Assembly: GCF_039908635.1 (NCBI RefSeq)
Contig: NZ_CP150918.1
Coordinates: 1-64,000 of the forward strand
Direction of reading: 5' to 3'
Source: Pseudomonas purpurea
Lineage (GTDB): Bacteria; Pseudomonadota; Gammaproteobacteria; Pseudomonadales; Pseudomonadaceae
DNA length: 64,000 nucleotides
Part shown: one piece after another, positions 53,039 through 62,555 of the stretch
Layout of the letters: every line of letters starts with the position of its first letter
Numbering within the stretch: position 1 is the first letter of the stretch
Position numbers and translations under genes: made by a program
Notes under the pieces: model-generated
Told to the model about the DNA's origin: nothing
The model's input: the letters and a program-made list of their open reading frames with translations, nothing else
Database searches by the model: none

Positions 53039-53771
53039 ATGAGTGACAAGGATAAACAGCCGTTGGCTGCGTCGGCTTCTGCCCTCCCCGAGGCCGAAAG
53101 CGCCGATGCAGCGCTGCAGCATATCGTTGACGGCTTTCTGCACTTTCATCACGAGGTCTTCCCGCAACAGGAGGAACTATTCAAGAAGCTCGCCACGGCC
53201 CCAGCGGCCCCGTGCAATGTTCATTGCTTGCGCCGACTCGCGCATCGTTCCTGAGTTGATCACCCAAAGCGCCCCCGGCGACCTGTTCGTGACCCGCAAC
53301 GTCGGCAATGTGGTGCCGCCGTACGGTCAGATGAACGGTGGTGTATCCACCGCCATCGAGTACGCGGTACTGGCGCTGGGGGTGCAGCACATCATCATCT
53401 GCGGGCATTCTGACTGCGGCGCGATGCGTGCGGTGTTGAACCCGCAAAGCCTGGAAAAAATGCCCACGGTCAAAGCCTGGCTGCGGCACGCCGAAGTGGC
53501 GAAAACCATGGTTCAGGACAATTGCCATTGCGCTGACGAAAACGAAAGCATGCACGTCCTCACCGAAGAAAACGTGATCGCACAGTTGCAGCACTTGCGC
53601 ACTCACCCTTCGGTGGCTTCGCGCATGGCCAACGGTCAGCTGTTTATCCATGGCTGGGTCTACAGCATCGAAACCAGTGAAATCAAAGCGTACGACGCCG
53701 ATCAAGGGTGCTTCCTGCCGCTGGATGGCAGCCACCCCATTCCCATGGCGACGCCCAAAGCGCGCTTCTAA
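53039..53771 (+). pseudogene. Beta-class carbonic anhydrase, frameshifted by one extra C
   Basis: ATG 53039, AGAGGA upstream. The first frame gives FLHFHHEVFPQQEELFKKLATA, then at about 53200-53203 the frame moves; the next frame continues MFIACADSRIVPELITQ and includes zinc ligands Cys (CADSR) and His/Cys (GHSDCGAM). It runs to 53771. Removing one C from the GGCCCC restores an unbroken protein of about 243 residues. As written, the product would stop at 53254. The SulP transporter follows, a typical partner. A sequencing error is suspected. Confidence 0.85.
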
Positions 53772-53861
53772 AACCTCCTAAACACCTTGCCTGGCCAGGT
53801 CGAGGCCGCTGAAAAGCGGTCGGGCTTTGCCACGCCTGAAGAAACCTCAGGGAGCGTCATC

Positions 53862-55400
53862 ATGCGTGCTGTGCAATGGAAAGTTGTTTTGCCACGGGAG
53901 TTACTGGCCTCCGTGGTGGTGTTTCTGGTCGCCCTGCCCTTGTGCATGGGCATCGCCATCGCATCCGGCATGCCGCCCGCGAAAGGGCTGATTACCGGAA
54001 TCATCGGTGGTCTGGTTGTCGGCTGGTTGGCCGGTTCGCCCCTGCAAGTCAGCGGCCCGGCGGCCGGGTTGGCGGTGCTGGTGTTCGAGTTGGTGCGCCA
54101 GCATGGCATGGCCATGCTGGGGCCGATTCTGCTGCTGGCCGGGTTTCTGCAACTGCTGGCCGGGCGGTTTCGCCTCGGCTGCTGGTTTCGGGTGACCGCC
54201 CCGGCCGTGGTCTATGGAATGCTGGCGGGGATCGGCGTACTGATCGTGCTGTCGCAGTTGCATGTGATGCTCGACGGCTCGCCCAAGCCCTCGGGGCTGG
54301 ATAACCTCGCCGGGTTCCCGGCCGCACTCGCCGGGGCGTTGCCGACAATGGGCGGCGGGCTGGGCTGGCAGGCCGGTTTACTCGGGCTGTCGACGATTGT
54401 GGTGATGTGGCTGTGGGAAAAGTGTCGTCCACAAGCGCTGCGCTTTGTTCCAGGGGCACTGCTGGGGGTTGGTCTGGCGACGGTCGCCAGTCTGCTGCTC
54501 GCGCTACCGGTCAAACGGGTCGAAGTCCCGGCGAACCTGGCCGAAGCGATAGATTGGCTGCGGCCTTCGGACCTGCTGAACCTGGCCGATCCGGCGCTGC
54601 TGGTCGCGGCATTCGCCGTTGCCTTTATTGCCAGCGCCGAAACCCTGTTGTCGGCGGCAGCGGTCGATCGCATGCACAACGGTCAGCGTTCGGATTTCGA
54701 CCGCGAACTGTCTGCCCAAGGCGTAGGCAACATGCTGTGTGGCCTGCTGGGCGCCTTGCCGATGACGGGCGTGATCGTGCGCAGCTCGGCGAACGTTCAG
54801 GCTGGGGCCACCACGCGGCTGTCGGCGATCTTCCATGGGGTATGGCTGCTGGCGTTTGTATTGTTGCTATCGAGTGTGCTGCAAAGCATTCCGGTGGCCA
54901 GCCTGGCGGGCGTGCTGGTGTACACCGGCGTGAAACTGGTGGACCTCAAGGCGTTTCGCGGCCTGGGCCGTTACGGCCGGATGCCGATGTTCACCTACGG
55001 GGTGACGGCGCTGGCAATCATTTTCAGCGACCTGCTGACCGGGGTATTGATCGGATTCGGCCTGACCCTCGCCAAACTGGCGTGGAAGGCATCGCGGCTG
55101 AAAATCAGCCTGGTCGACCTGCCTCGCGACGGTGAAATGGAACTGCGACTGACAGGCGCTGCCACCTTCCTCAAGGTGCCGGCACTGACTCAGGTACTGG
55201 GGACGATTCCCGCAGGCGCGACCGTGCACGTACCGCTGAGCCACCTGAGCTACATCGACCACGCCTGCCTGGAATTGCTCGAGGAGTGGGGACGGGCCAA
55301 TGAAAGCAAGGGCTCGAAACTGGTGATCGAGGCACGGGGGTTGAAGCGGCGGCTTGAAGGACGGTTGCGAACTACGGCGGGGGTAGGCTCAGCCGGATAG
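53862..55400 (+). CDS. SulP-family inorganic anion transporter
   Basis: 512 residues with about 10-12 hydrophobic segments (first near 15-35, VVVFLVALPLCMGIAIASGMPP) and a C-terminal STAS-like domain (about 430-500, LRLTGAATFLKVPALTQV and IDHACLELLEEW). SulP proteins transport sulfate, bicarbonate or other anions. The carbonic anhydrase gene 90 bases upstream favours bicarbonate. ATG 53862 has GGAG upstream. Confidence 0.92.
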   Translation: MRAVQWKVVLPRELLASVVVFLVALPLCMGIAIASGMPPAKGLITGIIGGLVVGWLAGSPLQVSGPAAGLAVLVFELVRQHGMAMLGPILLLAGFLQLLAGRFRLGCWFRVTAPAVVYGMLAGIGVLIVLSQLHVMLDGSPKPSGLDNLAGFPAALAGALPTMGGGLGWQAGLLGLSTIVVMWLWEKCRPQALRFVPGALLGVGLATVASLLLALPVKRVEVPANLAEAIDWLRPSDLLNLADPALLVAAFAVAFIASAETLLSAAAVDRMHNGQRSDFDRELSAQGVGNMLCGLLGALPMTGVIVRSSANVQAGATTRLSAIFHGVWLLAFVLLLSSVLQSIPVASLAGVLVYTGVKLVDLKAFRGLGRYGRMPMFTYGVTALAIIFSDLLTGVLIGFGLTLAKLAWKASRLKISLVDLPRDGEMELRLTGAATFLKVPALTQVLGTIPAGATVHVPLSHLSYIDHACLELLEEWGRANESKGSKLVIEARGLKRRLEGRLRTTAGVGSAG

Positions 55401-55534
55401 GTGACCGTGTGGGAGCAGGCCGGGCAGTGTTGCGTTTGCTTGCGAAGGCGGTAAGCCAGTCGACATCCCTATTGAATGATTGACCGCCGTTGTCGGATCT
55501 CAGCCTGGAGCAAGCCGGCTGTGGTTCAGTTGGA

Positions 55535-56185
55535 TCAGGCTGCCGGCTGATCGAGTTCCAGGCCCACGCCTAACTGGCGTGACAGGCACGGCCAGCGTTT
55601 CCATGCGGCGCCGGTGTCCGGGCTATTGAGTTTTTCGCGGTAGGCTTCGACGGATTCCAAGGCGAAGCTGTCTTCATCGAGCATGGCGTCGACGGCGTGA
55701 TGCACGGCCTCATCCAGCTGGTTGGCGAAAGCTTCGCCGATCAGTTGGTGGGCAATCAGGTTGGCGACAGTCATGTCCAAGGGGATCAGTGGCTGGCCAA
55801 AGTGCTTGATATAGAGGTCGTTGACCTCTTCAACCAGGCGGTGCGCGAGGTAGGCTTCGTCCAGCAGGCTGTCGAGCCCGACGTGGCCGGCCATGATGGC
55901 GGGCGGCTGGATGAAGAACTGCTCGGCAATTTTCAGCACCGGTTTGATCTGGGATTCGATACCCGCTTCGCGTGCGACATCATTTGCCGCGTCCAGCAGG
56001 TCCGGTACTTGTTCTATATAAGCAGTGACAAAACGGGTCATGACGCCTTTGGCGTCGACATCCGGCAATTGAATGGCGGAGTGAAGGTGCGGTAATTGAA
56101 TTTCCAACTGACGCGTCAGTTGGCCAGTTTCGGTTTCATGGTGTTGGGCACGTTGTATCTGCTCGCGCAATGCGGCGGTGTTCAT
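55535..56185 (-). CDS. Conserved hypothetical protein
   Basis: 216 residues, soluble and acidic, largely helical by inspection. No domain I recognise; its start MNTAALREQIQRAQHHE has TGGAG upstream. It is a plausible pseudomonad conserved protein since codon use is typical of the neighbours. It is divergent from coxB with a 373-bp gap. Confidence 0.65.
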   Translation of the reverse strand: MNTAALREQIQRAQHHETETGQLTRQLEIQLPHLHSAIQLPDVDAKGVMTRFVTAYIEQVPDLLDAANDVAREAGIESQIKPVLKIAEQFFIQPPAIMAGHVGLDSLLDEAYLAHRLVEEVNDLYIKHFGQPLIPLDMTVANLIAHQLIGEAFANQLDEAVHHAVDAMLDEDSFALESVEAYREKLNSPDTGAAWKRWPCLSRQLGVGLELDQPAA

Positions 56186-56558
56186 GAAAACTCCAGGGAA
56201 CAAAGGCAGTGAAATAGGGAGAACATAAGTTAGCCTGCTTATGAAAACTGCTAAGACGGTTTTGTCATAATTAATTAATCCTTATACGCCTGCGTTATAT
56301 CGGTTCGCCAGTATTCACCTCTGCATCCTTCTCCATTCAAGGCCTCTGGCGCAAGTCCAGGGTGTTTCAGTTGATTTACGCCACTGCGTTGCGAGGTCTG
56401 AGTCGCTGTCTATACTCGGGTTTGTATGGAGTTAGCTGATGACGCCCGGCTGCATGTGCAGCGAGGGCTCGGCGGTTTAAGTTCGTCGTCTGGGCAGCCG
56501 ATCCCTTGGCCGCAGGTGAAAACCGGCGGGATAACAAGAACGATAAGGGGAACCCGCA
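56186..56558. promoter_or_regulatory. 373-bp gap upstream of the cytochrome oxidase operon with promoter
   Basis: No gene seen. TTGCGA (56389-56394), a 16-base spacer and TATACT (56411-56416) form a plausible sigma-70 promoter about 142 bases before coxB. The left part (56240-56310) is AT-rich and could carry the promoter for the divergent hypothetical gene. Confidence 0.5.
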
Positions 56559-57686
56559 ATGATGCGACATCCACGAGTCTGGATGGGCCTCCTGTTGTGG
56601 TCGGTTTTCAGTCAGGCGCACGCTGCCTGGACTGTGAATATGGCGCCTGGAGCGACTGAAATCAGTCACGCAGTGTTTGATCTGCACATGACCATCTTCT
56701 GGATATGTGTGGTGATCGGCCTCATCGTCTTCGGCGCCATGTTCTGGTCGATGATGGTTCATCGGCGTTCCACCGGCCAGGTGGCGGCCAAGTTCCACGA
56801 AAGCACCACCGTCGAAATCCTCTGGACCGTCGTTCCCTTCATCATCCTTGTGGCCATGGCCGTGCCTGCCACGGCCACCCTGATCAGGATGTACGACACC
56901 AGCGAACCGGACATTGATATCCAGGTCACCGGTTACCAATGGAAGTGGCACTACAAATACCTGGGCCAGGATGTCGAGTTCTTCAGCAACCTGGCCACCC
57001 CGCAAGAACAAATCCATAACAAAAGCGCCAAGGGCGAACACTACCTGCTGGAAGTCGACCAGCCGCTGGTGCTGCCGGTGGGGGCCAAGGTGCGTTTTCT
57101 GGTGACCTCCGCCGACGTGATCCACTCATGGTGGGTGCCGGCGTTTGCGGTCAAGCGTGATGCAATTCCCGGTTTCGTCAACGAAGCCTGGACCCGCATC
57201 GACAAGCCCGGCCTCTATCGTGGCCAGTGCGCCGAGCTCTGCGGCAAGGACCACGGCTTCATGCCGATCGTGGTCGAGGCCAAGACCAAGGCCGATTACG
57301 ACACCTGGCTGGCCGACCGCAAGGCCGACGCCGCCAAGCTCAAGGAGCTGACCAGCAAAGAATGGACCCTGGACGAGCTGAAGGAACGCGGCGACAAGAT
57401 TTATCACACCACCTGCGCGGCCTGTCACCAGCCTGAAGGCCAGGGCATGCCGCCGCTGTTCCCGGCACTCAAGGGTTCACCGATTGCCACCGGGCCGAAA
57501 GAAGACCACCTGCACCGCGTGTACTTCGGCAAACCCGGCACCGCCATGGCGGCGTTCGGCAAGCAGCTGTCGGAAGTCGATATCGCCGCCGTCGTGACCT
57601 ACGAGCGTAACGCGTGGGGTAACAACAAAGGCGACATGGTCACGCCTAAAGACGTACTGGCCCTCAAACAGGCGCAAAGCAAATGA
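56559..57686 (+). CDS. coxB: Cytochrome c oxidase subunit II with cytochrome c tail
   Basis: 375 residues. A signal peptide and two membrane helices are followed by the CuA domain (HSWWVPAF, then CAELCGKDHGFM) and an additional C-terminal cytochrome c domain with CXXCH (TCAACHQ, near residue 285). Subunit II passes electrons from cytochrome c to CuA and haem a; the covalent cytochrome tail makes this a caa3-like subunit II. It is first in the operon. Confidence 0.96.
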   Translation: MMRHPRVWMGLLLWSVFSQAHAAWTVNMAPGATEISHAVFDLHMTIFWICVVIGLIVFGAMFWSMMVHRRSTGQVAAKFHESTTVEILWTVVPFIILVAMAVPATATLIRMYDTSEPDIDIQVTGYQWKWHYKYLGQDVEFFSNLATPQEQIHNKSAKGEHYLLEVDQPLVLPVGAKVRFLVTSADVIHSWWVPAFAVKRDAIPGFVNEAWTRIDKPGLYRGQCAELCGKDHGFMPIVVEAKTKADYDTWLADRKADAAKLKELTSKEWTLDELKERGDKIYHTTCAACHQPEGQGMPPLFPALKGSPIATGPKEDHLHRVYFGKPGTAMAAFGKQLSEVDIAAVVTYERNAWGNNKGDMVTPKDVLALKQAQSK

Positions 57687-57768
57687 CCCGGTCTATTGCG
57701 TGTTCCCGTGAATGCTTGTGGCTTGCCGCCCCAAGCCACCCAGCCCACCCGGTTGCAGGAGTCAGGCC

Positions 57769-59364
57769 ATGAATGCTGTGAGCGATGACCACGGTCATGC
57801 CATCGTCGATGACCACGCCCACGGCCCTGCCAAGGGCCTGATGCGCTGGGTGCTGACCACCAACCACAAAGACATCGGCACGCTGTACCTGTGGTTCAGT
57901 TTCACGATGTTCCTGCTCGGCGGCTCGTTCGCCATGGTGATACGCGCCGAGCTGTTCCAGCCGGGGTTGCAGATCGTCGAACCGGCGTTCTTCAATCAGA
58001 TGACCACCATGCACGGCCTGGTGATGGTCTTCGGTGCGGTGATGCCGGCGTTTGTCGGCCTCGCCAACTGGATGATCCCGCTGATGATCGGCGCGCCGGA
58101 CATGGCCCTGCCGCGCATGAACAACTTCAGTTTCTGGCTGCTGCCGGCCGCATTCCTGTTGCTGGTTTCGACCCTGTTCATGCCGGGCGGCGGGCCGAAC
58201 TTCGGCTGGACCTTCTACGCGCCGTTATCCACCACCTATGCACCGGAAAGCGTGACGTTCTTCATCTTTGCCATCCACCTGATGGGCATCAGCTCGATCA
58301 TGGGCGCGATCAACGTGATCGCCACCATCCTCAACCTGCGTGCGCCGGGCATGACCCTGATGAAAATGCCGCTGTTCGTCTGGACCTGGCTGATCACCGC
58401 GTTCCTGCTGATCGCGGTGATGCCGGTGCTGGCGGGCTGCGTAACCATGATGCTGATGGACATCCACTTCGGCACCAGTTTCTTCAATGCCGCCGGTGGC
58501 GGTGACCCGGTGCTGTTCCAGCACGTGTTCTGGTTTTTCGGTCATCCCGAGGTGTACATCATGATCCTGCCGGCGTTCGGTGCCGTCAGCTCGATCATTC
58601 CGACCTTCGCGCGCAAACCGCTGTTCGGCTACACCTCGATGGTTTACGCCACGGCCAGTATTGCCTTCTTGTCGTTCATCGTCTGGGCGCACCACATGTT
58701 CGTGGTGGGCATTCCGCTGGTGGGCGAGCTGTTCTTCATGTACGCAACGCTGCTGATCGCGGTGCCTACCGGGGTCAAGGTGTTCAACTGGGCCAGCACC
58801 ATGTGGCAAGGCTCGTTGACCTTCGAGACACCGATGCTGTTTGCCGTGGCGTTCGTGATCCTGTTCTCCATTGGCGGGTTTTCCGGGTTGATGCTGGCCA
58901 TCGCCCCGGCGGACTTCCAGTACCAGGACACCTACTTTGTGGTCGCGCATTTCCACTACGTGCTGGTGCCGGGGGCGATCTTCGGGATCTTCGCCTCGGC
59001 CTATTACTGGATGCCGAAATGGACCGGCCACATGTACGACGAAACCCTCGGCAAGCTGCACTTCTGGCTGTCGTTCATCGGCATGAACATGGCCTTCTTC
59101 CCGATGCACTTCGTGGGGCTGGCGGGCATGCCGCGGCGGATTCCGGACTACAACCTGCAATTCGCCGACTTCAACATGGTGTCGTCGATTGGCGCTTTTA
59201 CCTTCGGCGCGACGCAGATTTTCTTCCTGTTCATCGTGATCAAGACCATCCGTGGCGGCCCGCCCGCCCCGGCCAAACCGTGGGAAGGTGCGGAAGGCCT
59301 GGAGTGGAGCATTCCATCTCCGGCGCCATACCACACCTTCACCACGCCGCCGGAAGTGAAATGA
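57769..59364 (+). CDS. ctaD: Cytochrome c oxidase subunit I
   Basis: 531 residues with 12 membrane segments. The haem-copper motifs are present, including MHGLVMVF near the first helix, WFFGHPEVYI (CuB His and cross-linked Tyr) and VVAHFHYVLVPGA (haem a and a3 His). It follows coxB by 82 bases with AGGAG 8 bases upstream. A REP doublet separates it from ctaG. Confidence 0.97.
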   Translation: MNAVSDDHGHAIVDDHAHGPAKGLMRWVLTTNHKDIGTLYLWFSFTMFLLGGSFAMVIRAELFQPGLQIVEPAFFNQMTTMHGLVMVFGAVMPAFVGLANWMIPLMIGAPDMALPRMNNFSFWLLPAAFLLLVSTLFMPGGGPNFGWTFYAPLSTTYAPESVTFFIFAIHLMGISSIMGAINVIATILNLRAPGMTLMKMPLFVWTWLITAFLLIAVMPVLAGCVTMMLMDIHFGTSFFNAAGGGDPVLFQHVFWFFGHPEVYIMILPAFGAVSSIIPTFARKPLFGYTSMVYATASIAFLSFIVWAHHMFVVGIPLVGELFFMYATLLIAVPTGVKVFNWASTMWQGSLTFETPMLFAVAFVILFSIGGFSGLMLAIAPADFQYQDTYFVVAHFHYVLVPGAIFGIFASAYYWMPKWTGHMYDETLGKLHFWLSFIGMNMAFFPMHFVGLAGMPRRIPDYNLQFADFNMVSSIGAFTFGATQIFFLFIVIKTIRGGPPAPAKPWEGAEGLEWSIPSPAPYHTFTTPPEVK

Positions 59365-59376
59365 ACAGCCTTTCTT

Positions 59377-59457
59377 GTGTGGGAGCGAGCTTGCTCGCGA
59401 TGAAGGCGGCTCGGTGTGTCAGACGCGCCGCTATCGCGAGCAAGCTCGCTCCCACAG
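59377..59457. repeat. REP doublet, TGTGGGAGCGAGCTTGCTCGCGA type, inside the oxidase operon
   Basis: Two perfect 23-bp inverted units (59378-59400 and 59434-59456) with a 33-base spacer, between ctaD and ctaG. It could form a hairpin in the transcript and reduce read-through or protect the ctaD mRNA. Confidence 0.9.
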
Positions 59458-59487
59458 GGTTCCATTTCCATATAGAGGCCCGCCGCC

Positions 59488-60045
59488 ATGGCTGACTCTA
59501 TTTCCATGAAAAAACTGGTCACCCGCCTGCTGCTGGTGGTGGCCGGCATGTTTGTCTTCGGGTTTGCCCTGGTGCCGATCTACGACGTGATGTGCAAGGC
59601 GCTGGGTATCAACGGCAAGACCGGTGGGCAGTACCAGGGCGAGCAGGTAGTCGACACCTCGCGGCAGATCCGTGTGCAGTTTCTGTCGACCAACGCGGTG
59701 GACATGACCTGGGAGTTTTACCCCAAGGCCGATGACCTGGTGATCCACCCCGGTGCGGTGAACGAGATGGTCTTCGTCGCACGCAACCCGACGGATCGTC
59801 CGATGAGCGCCCAGGCGATACCGAGCATTTCGCCGGGTGACGCGGCGATGTATTTCCACAAGACCGAATGTTTCTGTTTCACCCAGCAAGTGTTGCAACC
59901 CGGTGAGCGGATCGAGATGCCCGTGCGGTTCATCGTCGACCGCGACATCTCCAAGGACGTGAAGCACCTGACGCTGGCGTACACGCTGTTCGATATCACT
60001 GCACGTCATCCGCCGGTGGTGGCCAACACCAACGCCGGTCCTTGA
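59488..60045 (+). CDS. ctaG: Cytochrome c oxidase assembly protein CtaG (Cox11)
   Basis: 185 residues with one N-terminal membrane helix and a periplasmic domain. The copper-binding Cys pair is in KTECFCFTQQ (CFC) and the family block YPKADDLVIHPGAVNEMV is clear. It delivers copper to CuB of subunit I. Follows ctaD across a REP doublet. Confidence 0.96.
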   Translation: MADSISMKKLVTRLLLVVAGMFVFGFALVPIYDVMCKALGINGKTGGQYQGEQVVDTSRQIRVQFLSTNAVDMTWEFYPKADDLVIHPGAVNEMVFVARNPTDRPMSAQAIPSISPGDAAMYFHKTECFCFTQQVLQPGERIEMPVRFIVDRDISKDVKHLTLAYTLFDITARHPPVVANTNAGP

Positions 60046-60078
60046 GCGTTCAAGCGTGCCCGATAAGGAGAACAATCA

Positions 60079-60966
60079 ATGGCAAGTCATGAGCACTATT
60101 ACGTTCCCGCCCAGAGCAAATGGCCGATCATCGCCACGGTCGGCATGGTCGTCACCGTGTTTGGCCTGGGCACCTGGTTCAACGACCTCAAGGCTGCGCG
60201 GCCCGAATCCCACGGTCCGCTGATCTTCTTTGTCGGCAGCCTGTTGCTGGCGTACATGCTGTTCGGCTGGTTTGGCACGGTGATCAAGGAAAGCCGTTCG
60301 GGGCTGTACAGCGCACAGCTCGATCGCTCGTTCCGATGGGGCATGAGCTGGTTCATTTTCTCCGAGGTGATGTTCTTCATCGCCTTCTTCGGGGCATTGT
60401 TCTACGTGCGCAACATGTCCGGCCCATGGCTGGGCGGTGAGGGGCACAAAGGCATCGCGCACATGCTCTGGCCGAACTTCCAGTTCGCCTGGCCATTGCT
60501 GCACACCCCGGACCCGACACTGTTCCCGCCCCCCAAGGAAGTCATCAGCCCCTGGGGTTTGCCGCTGTTGAACACGGTGTTGCTGGTCAGCTCCAGCGTC
60601 ACCGTGACCATCGCCCACCATGCCTTGAAGAAGGGCCATCGCGGCGCATTGAAAATCTGGCTGGCGCTGACCGTGCTGCTGGGCTGTGCGTTCCTCGGCT
60701 TCCAGGCGGAGGAATACATTCACGCCTATCACGAGCTGGGGCTGACCCTGGGTTCCGGCGTGTACGGCGCGACGTTTTTCATGCTCACCGGATTCCACGG
60801 TGCCCACGTGACCATCGGCACCATCATCCTGTTTGTGATGCTGATGCGCATCATGCGCGGGCATTTCGACGCCGAGCATCAGTTCGGGTTCGAGGCGGCG
60901 AGTTGGTATTGGCACTTCGTGGACGTGGTGTGGATCGGTCTGTTTGTCTTCGTTTACGTGCTCTGA
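60079..60966 (+). CDS. coxC: Cytochrome c oxidase subunit III
   Basis: 295 residues with seven hydrophobic segments. It begins SHEHYYVPAQSKWP and has FSEVMFFIAFFGALFY and the C-terminal WYWHFVDVVWIGLFVFVYVL, typical of CoxC. It stabilises the core and is last of the structural subunits. Confidence 0.97.
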   Translation: MASHEHYYVPAQSKWPIIATVGMVVTVFGLGTWFNDLKAARPESHGPLIFFVGSLLLAYMLFGWFGTVIKESRSGLYSAQLDRSFRWGMSWFIFSEVMFFIAFFGALFYVRNMSGPWLGGEGHKGIAHMLWPNFQFAWPLLHTPDPTLFPPPKEVISPWGLPLLNTVLLVSSSVTVTIAHHALKKGHRGALKIWLALTVLLGCAFLGFQAEEYIHAYHELGLTLGSGVYGATFFMLTGFHGAHVTIGTIILFVMLMRIMRGHFDAEHQFGFEAASWYWHFVDVVWIGLFVFVYVL

Positions 60967-60974
60967 GGCGGTGT

Positions 60975-61178
60975 TTACCAGGGCGCGTGGGACACCAGCT
61001 GGCCACTGAAAAAGCCCCAGGCAATCAGCCCGACGGTGGCTGCGGCCAGGGCTACACGAACGCTCAAGGCAATGACCAGGCGATTTGAGCGACTGTCGTC
61101 CTTGACCAGAAAAAACAGGCCGCTGAACAGGCTGATAACCGTGGCAATCAGCATCAGGACGATGGCTGCTTTGAGCAT
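60975..61178 (-). CDS. Small twin-helix membrane protein (DUF2909)
   Basis: 67 residues with two hydrophobic segments (LIATVISLFSGLFFLV and ALAAATVGLIAWGFF) separated by a charged loop, the DUF2909 pattern. These proteins are often placed opposite oxidase genes in pseudomonads. Function unknown. It lies on the strand opposite to the operon, between coxC and SURF1. Confidence 0.88.
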   Translation of the reverse strand: MLKAAIVLMLIATVISLFSGLFFLVKDDSRSNRLVIALSVRVALAAATVGLIAWGFFSGQLVSHAPW

Positions 61179-61248
61179 GGCGAGGCTCCAGGGGGAATGC
61201 GATGCACATGAGTATAGCCAGCCCGACTACCGACTTTCCGGCGCCGCT

Positions 61249-61989
61249 ATGACGCGCTTTCGCCCAGGTCTTGTGCCGACGCTGGTGGTGGCCGTGTTGT
61301 TGCCGCTGCTGGTGTTTCTCGGCTTCTGGCAACTGAGCCGGGGCGAACACAAACGCGAGTTGCTCCAGAGTTACGCCGAACGCCGGGCGGCCGAGCCAAT
61401 GGTCAGCGAGCAACTGCAAGCCAGCGCAGACCCGGCGTTTCGCCGAGTGCGCCTGCACGGCCAGTTCGATGCCGCCCACAGCTACCTGCTGGACAACCGC
61501 ACCCGCAACGGCCGCCCCGGCGTCGAGCTGCTGCAACCTTTTCATGACCTGGCGACGGGCACGTGGCTGCTGCTCAATCGTGGCTGGCTGCCGTGGCCGG
61601 ATCGGCGCACGCCGCCAGTGTTCACCACCCCCGAACAAGCGCTGAGCCTGGACGCGTGGGTGTATGTCGCCCCCGGTGCGACCTTTCAACTGCACGCCGA
61701 CCCGGCGAAGGCGAACTGGCCACGGCTGGTGACGGCTGTCGAGCCGGCCCTGCTGTGGGGCGAATTGGGTCGCAGCGGCTATGCCTATGAACTGCGCGAA
61801 GAAGCAGGCCCCGCGTCCTATGAAACCGACTGGCCGGTGGTGGCCATGGGGCCGGAAAAACACCTCGGTTATGCCGTGCAGTGGTTTGCCATGGCGCTGG
61901 CCCTGTTCGGCCTTTACCTCTACTGCGGATGGCACAACGCAAAGGAGAAACAGCATGGGAGCGGCCATGAATCCACCCAACATGTCTGA
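61249..61989 (+). CDS. SURF1-family oxidase assembly protein
   Basis: 246 residues with a helix at each end (about 10-30 and 212-232) and a conserved periplasmic part (FLGFWQLSRGEHK, then RPGVELLQPF and LLNRGWLP). SURF1 helps haem a insertion in cytochrome oxidase. ATG 61249; the frame is open further upstream. It overlaps the Sco-like gene by 35 bases. Confidence 0.92.
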   Translation: MTRFRPGLVPTLVVAVLLPLLVFLGFWQLSRGEHKRELLQSYAERRAAEPMVSEQLQASADPAFRRVRLHGQFDAAHSYLLDNRTRNGRPGVELLQPFHDLATGTWLLLNRGWLPWPDRRTPPVFTTPEQALSLDAWVYVAPGATFQLHADPAKANWPRLVTAVEPALLWGELGRSGYAYELREEAGPASYETDWPVVAMGPEKHLGYAVQWFAMALALFGLYLYCGWHNAKEKQHGSGHESTQHV

Positions 61990-62545
61990 GGCGCAGGCCC
62001 CCAATCGTCGACGTGGGCGCTGGCAACTGATCCTGATCCTGCTGATGGTCATCGGCCCGATGATCCTCGCCACCGGCATGTACAAATTGCAGTTCTGGGT
62101 GCCGGACGGTCGCAGCTATCACGGCGAGTTGATCGGCAATGGCCAGAACCGTGCCGAACTCGGCGTGCAGGCGGATGAAGCGCGTTGGCAGATGCTGGTC
62201 ACCGCGCCGCAGGATTGCTCGGTGGACTGCCAGCAACTGGTGTACCTGGCCCGGCAGATTCAGGTCGGCCTGGGCCGTGATGCTTCACGCGCCAGCCATG
62301 CACTGGCCACCGCGCAACCCTTGGGCGCGGACTACGACGCCAAGCTCAAACGTGAGTATCCGCAGTTGCAGCGCTACCCGCTGGACCTTGCGACCTACAG
62401 CAAAAGCGTTCAGGGCAAGGCGTCGGCGCAACTGTGGATCATCGACCCGCACGGCAACCTGGTGCTGCGCTACGACCCGACCGTCAAAGGCAAGGACCTG
62501 CTCAACGACCTGCGCCACCTGCTGAAACTGTCGAACATCGGATAA
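61955..62545 (+). CDS. Sco-like cytochrome oxidase assembly protein
   Basis: 196 residues. One N-terminal helix (LILILLMVIGPMILATGMY) anchors a periplasmic domain. A CxxxC pair in QDCSVDCQQLVY is in the place of the Sco copper site, and LWIIDPHGNLVLRYDPTVKGKDLL is the thioredoxin-like end. The Sco His ligand is not clearly recognised, so copper handling is uncertain. Start ATG 61955 has AAAGGAG 7 bases upstream. Confidence 0.8.
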   Translation: MGAAMNPPNMSEAQAPNRRRGRWQLILILLMVIGPMILATGMYKLQFWVPDGRSYHGELIGNGQNRAELGVQADEARWQMLVTAPQDCSVDCQQLVYLARQIQVGLGRDASRASHALATAQPLGADYDAKLKREYPQLQRYPLDLATYSKSVQGKASAQLWIIDPHGNLVLRYDPTVKGKDLLNDLRHLLKLSNIG

Positions 62546-62555
62546 GGGCATCGTC

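Noticed and set aside
55406..55480. A further REP unit after the SulP gene
   Set aside because: Only a single GTGTGGGAGCAGGC-like remnant without an inverted partner.
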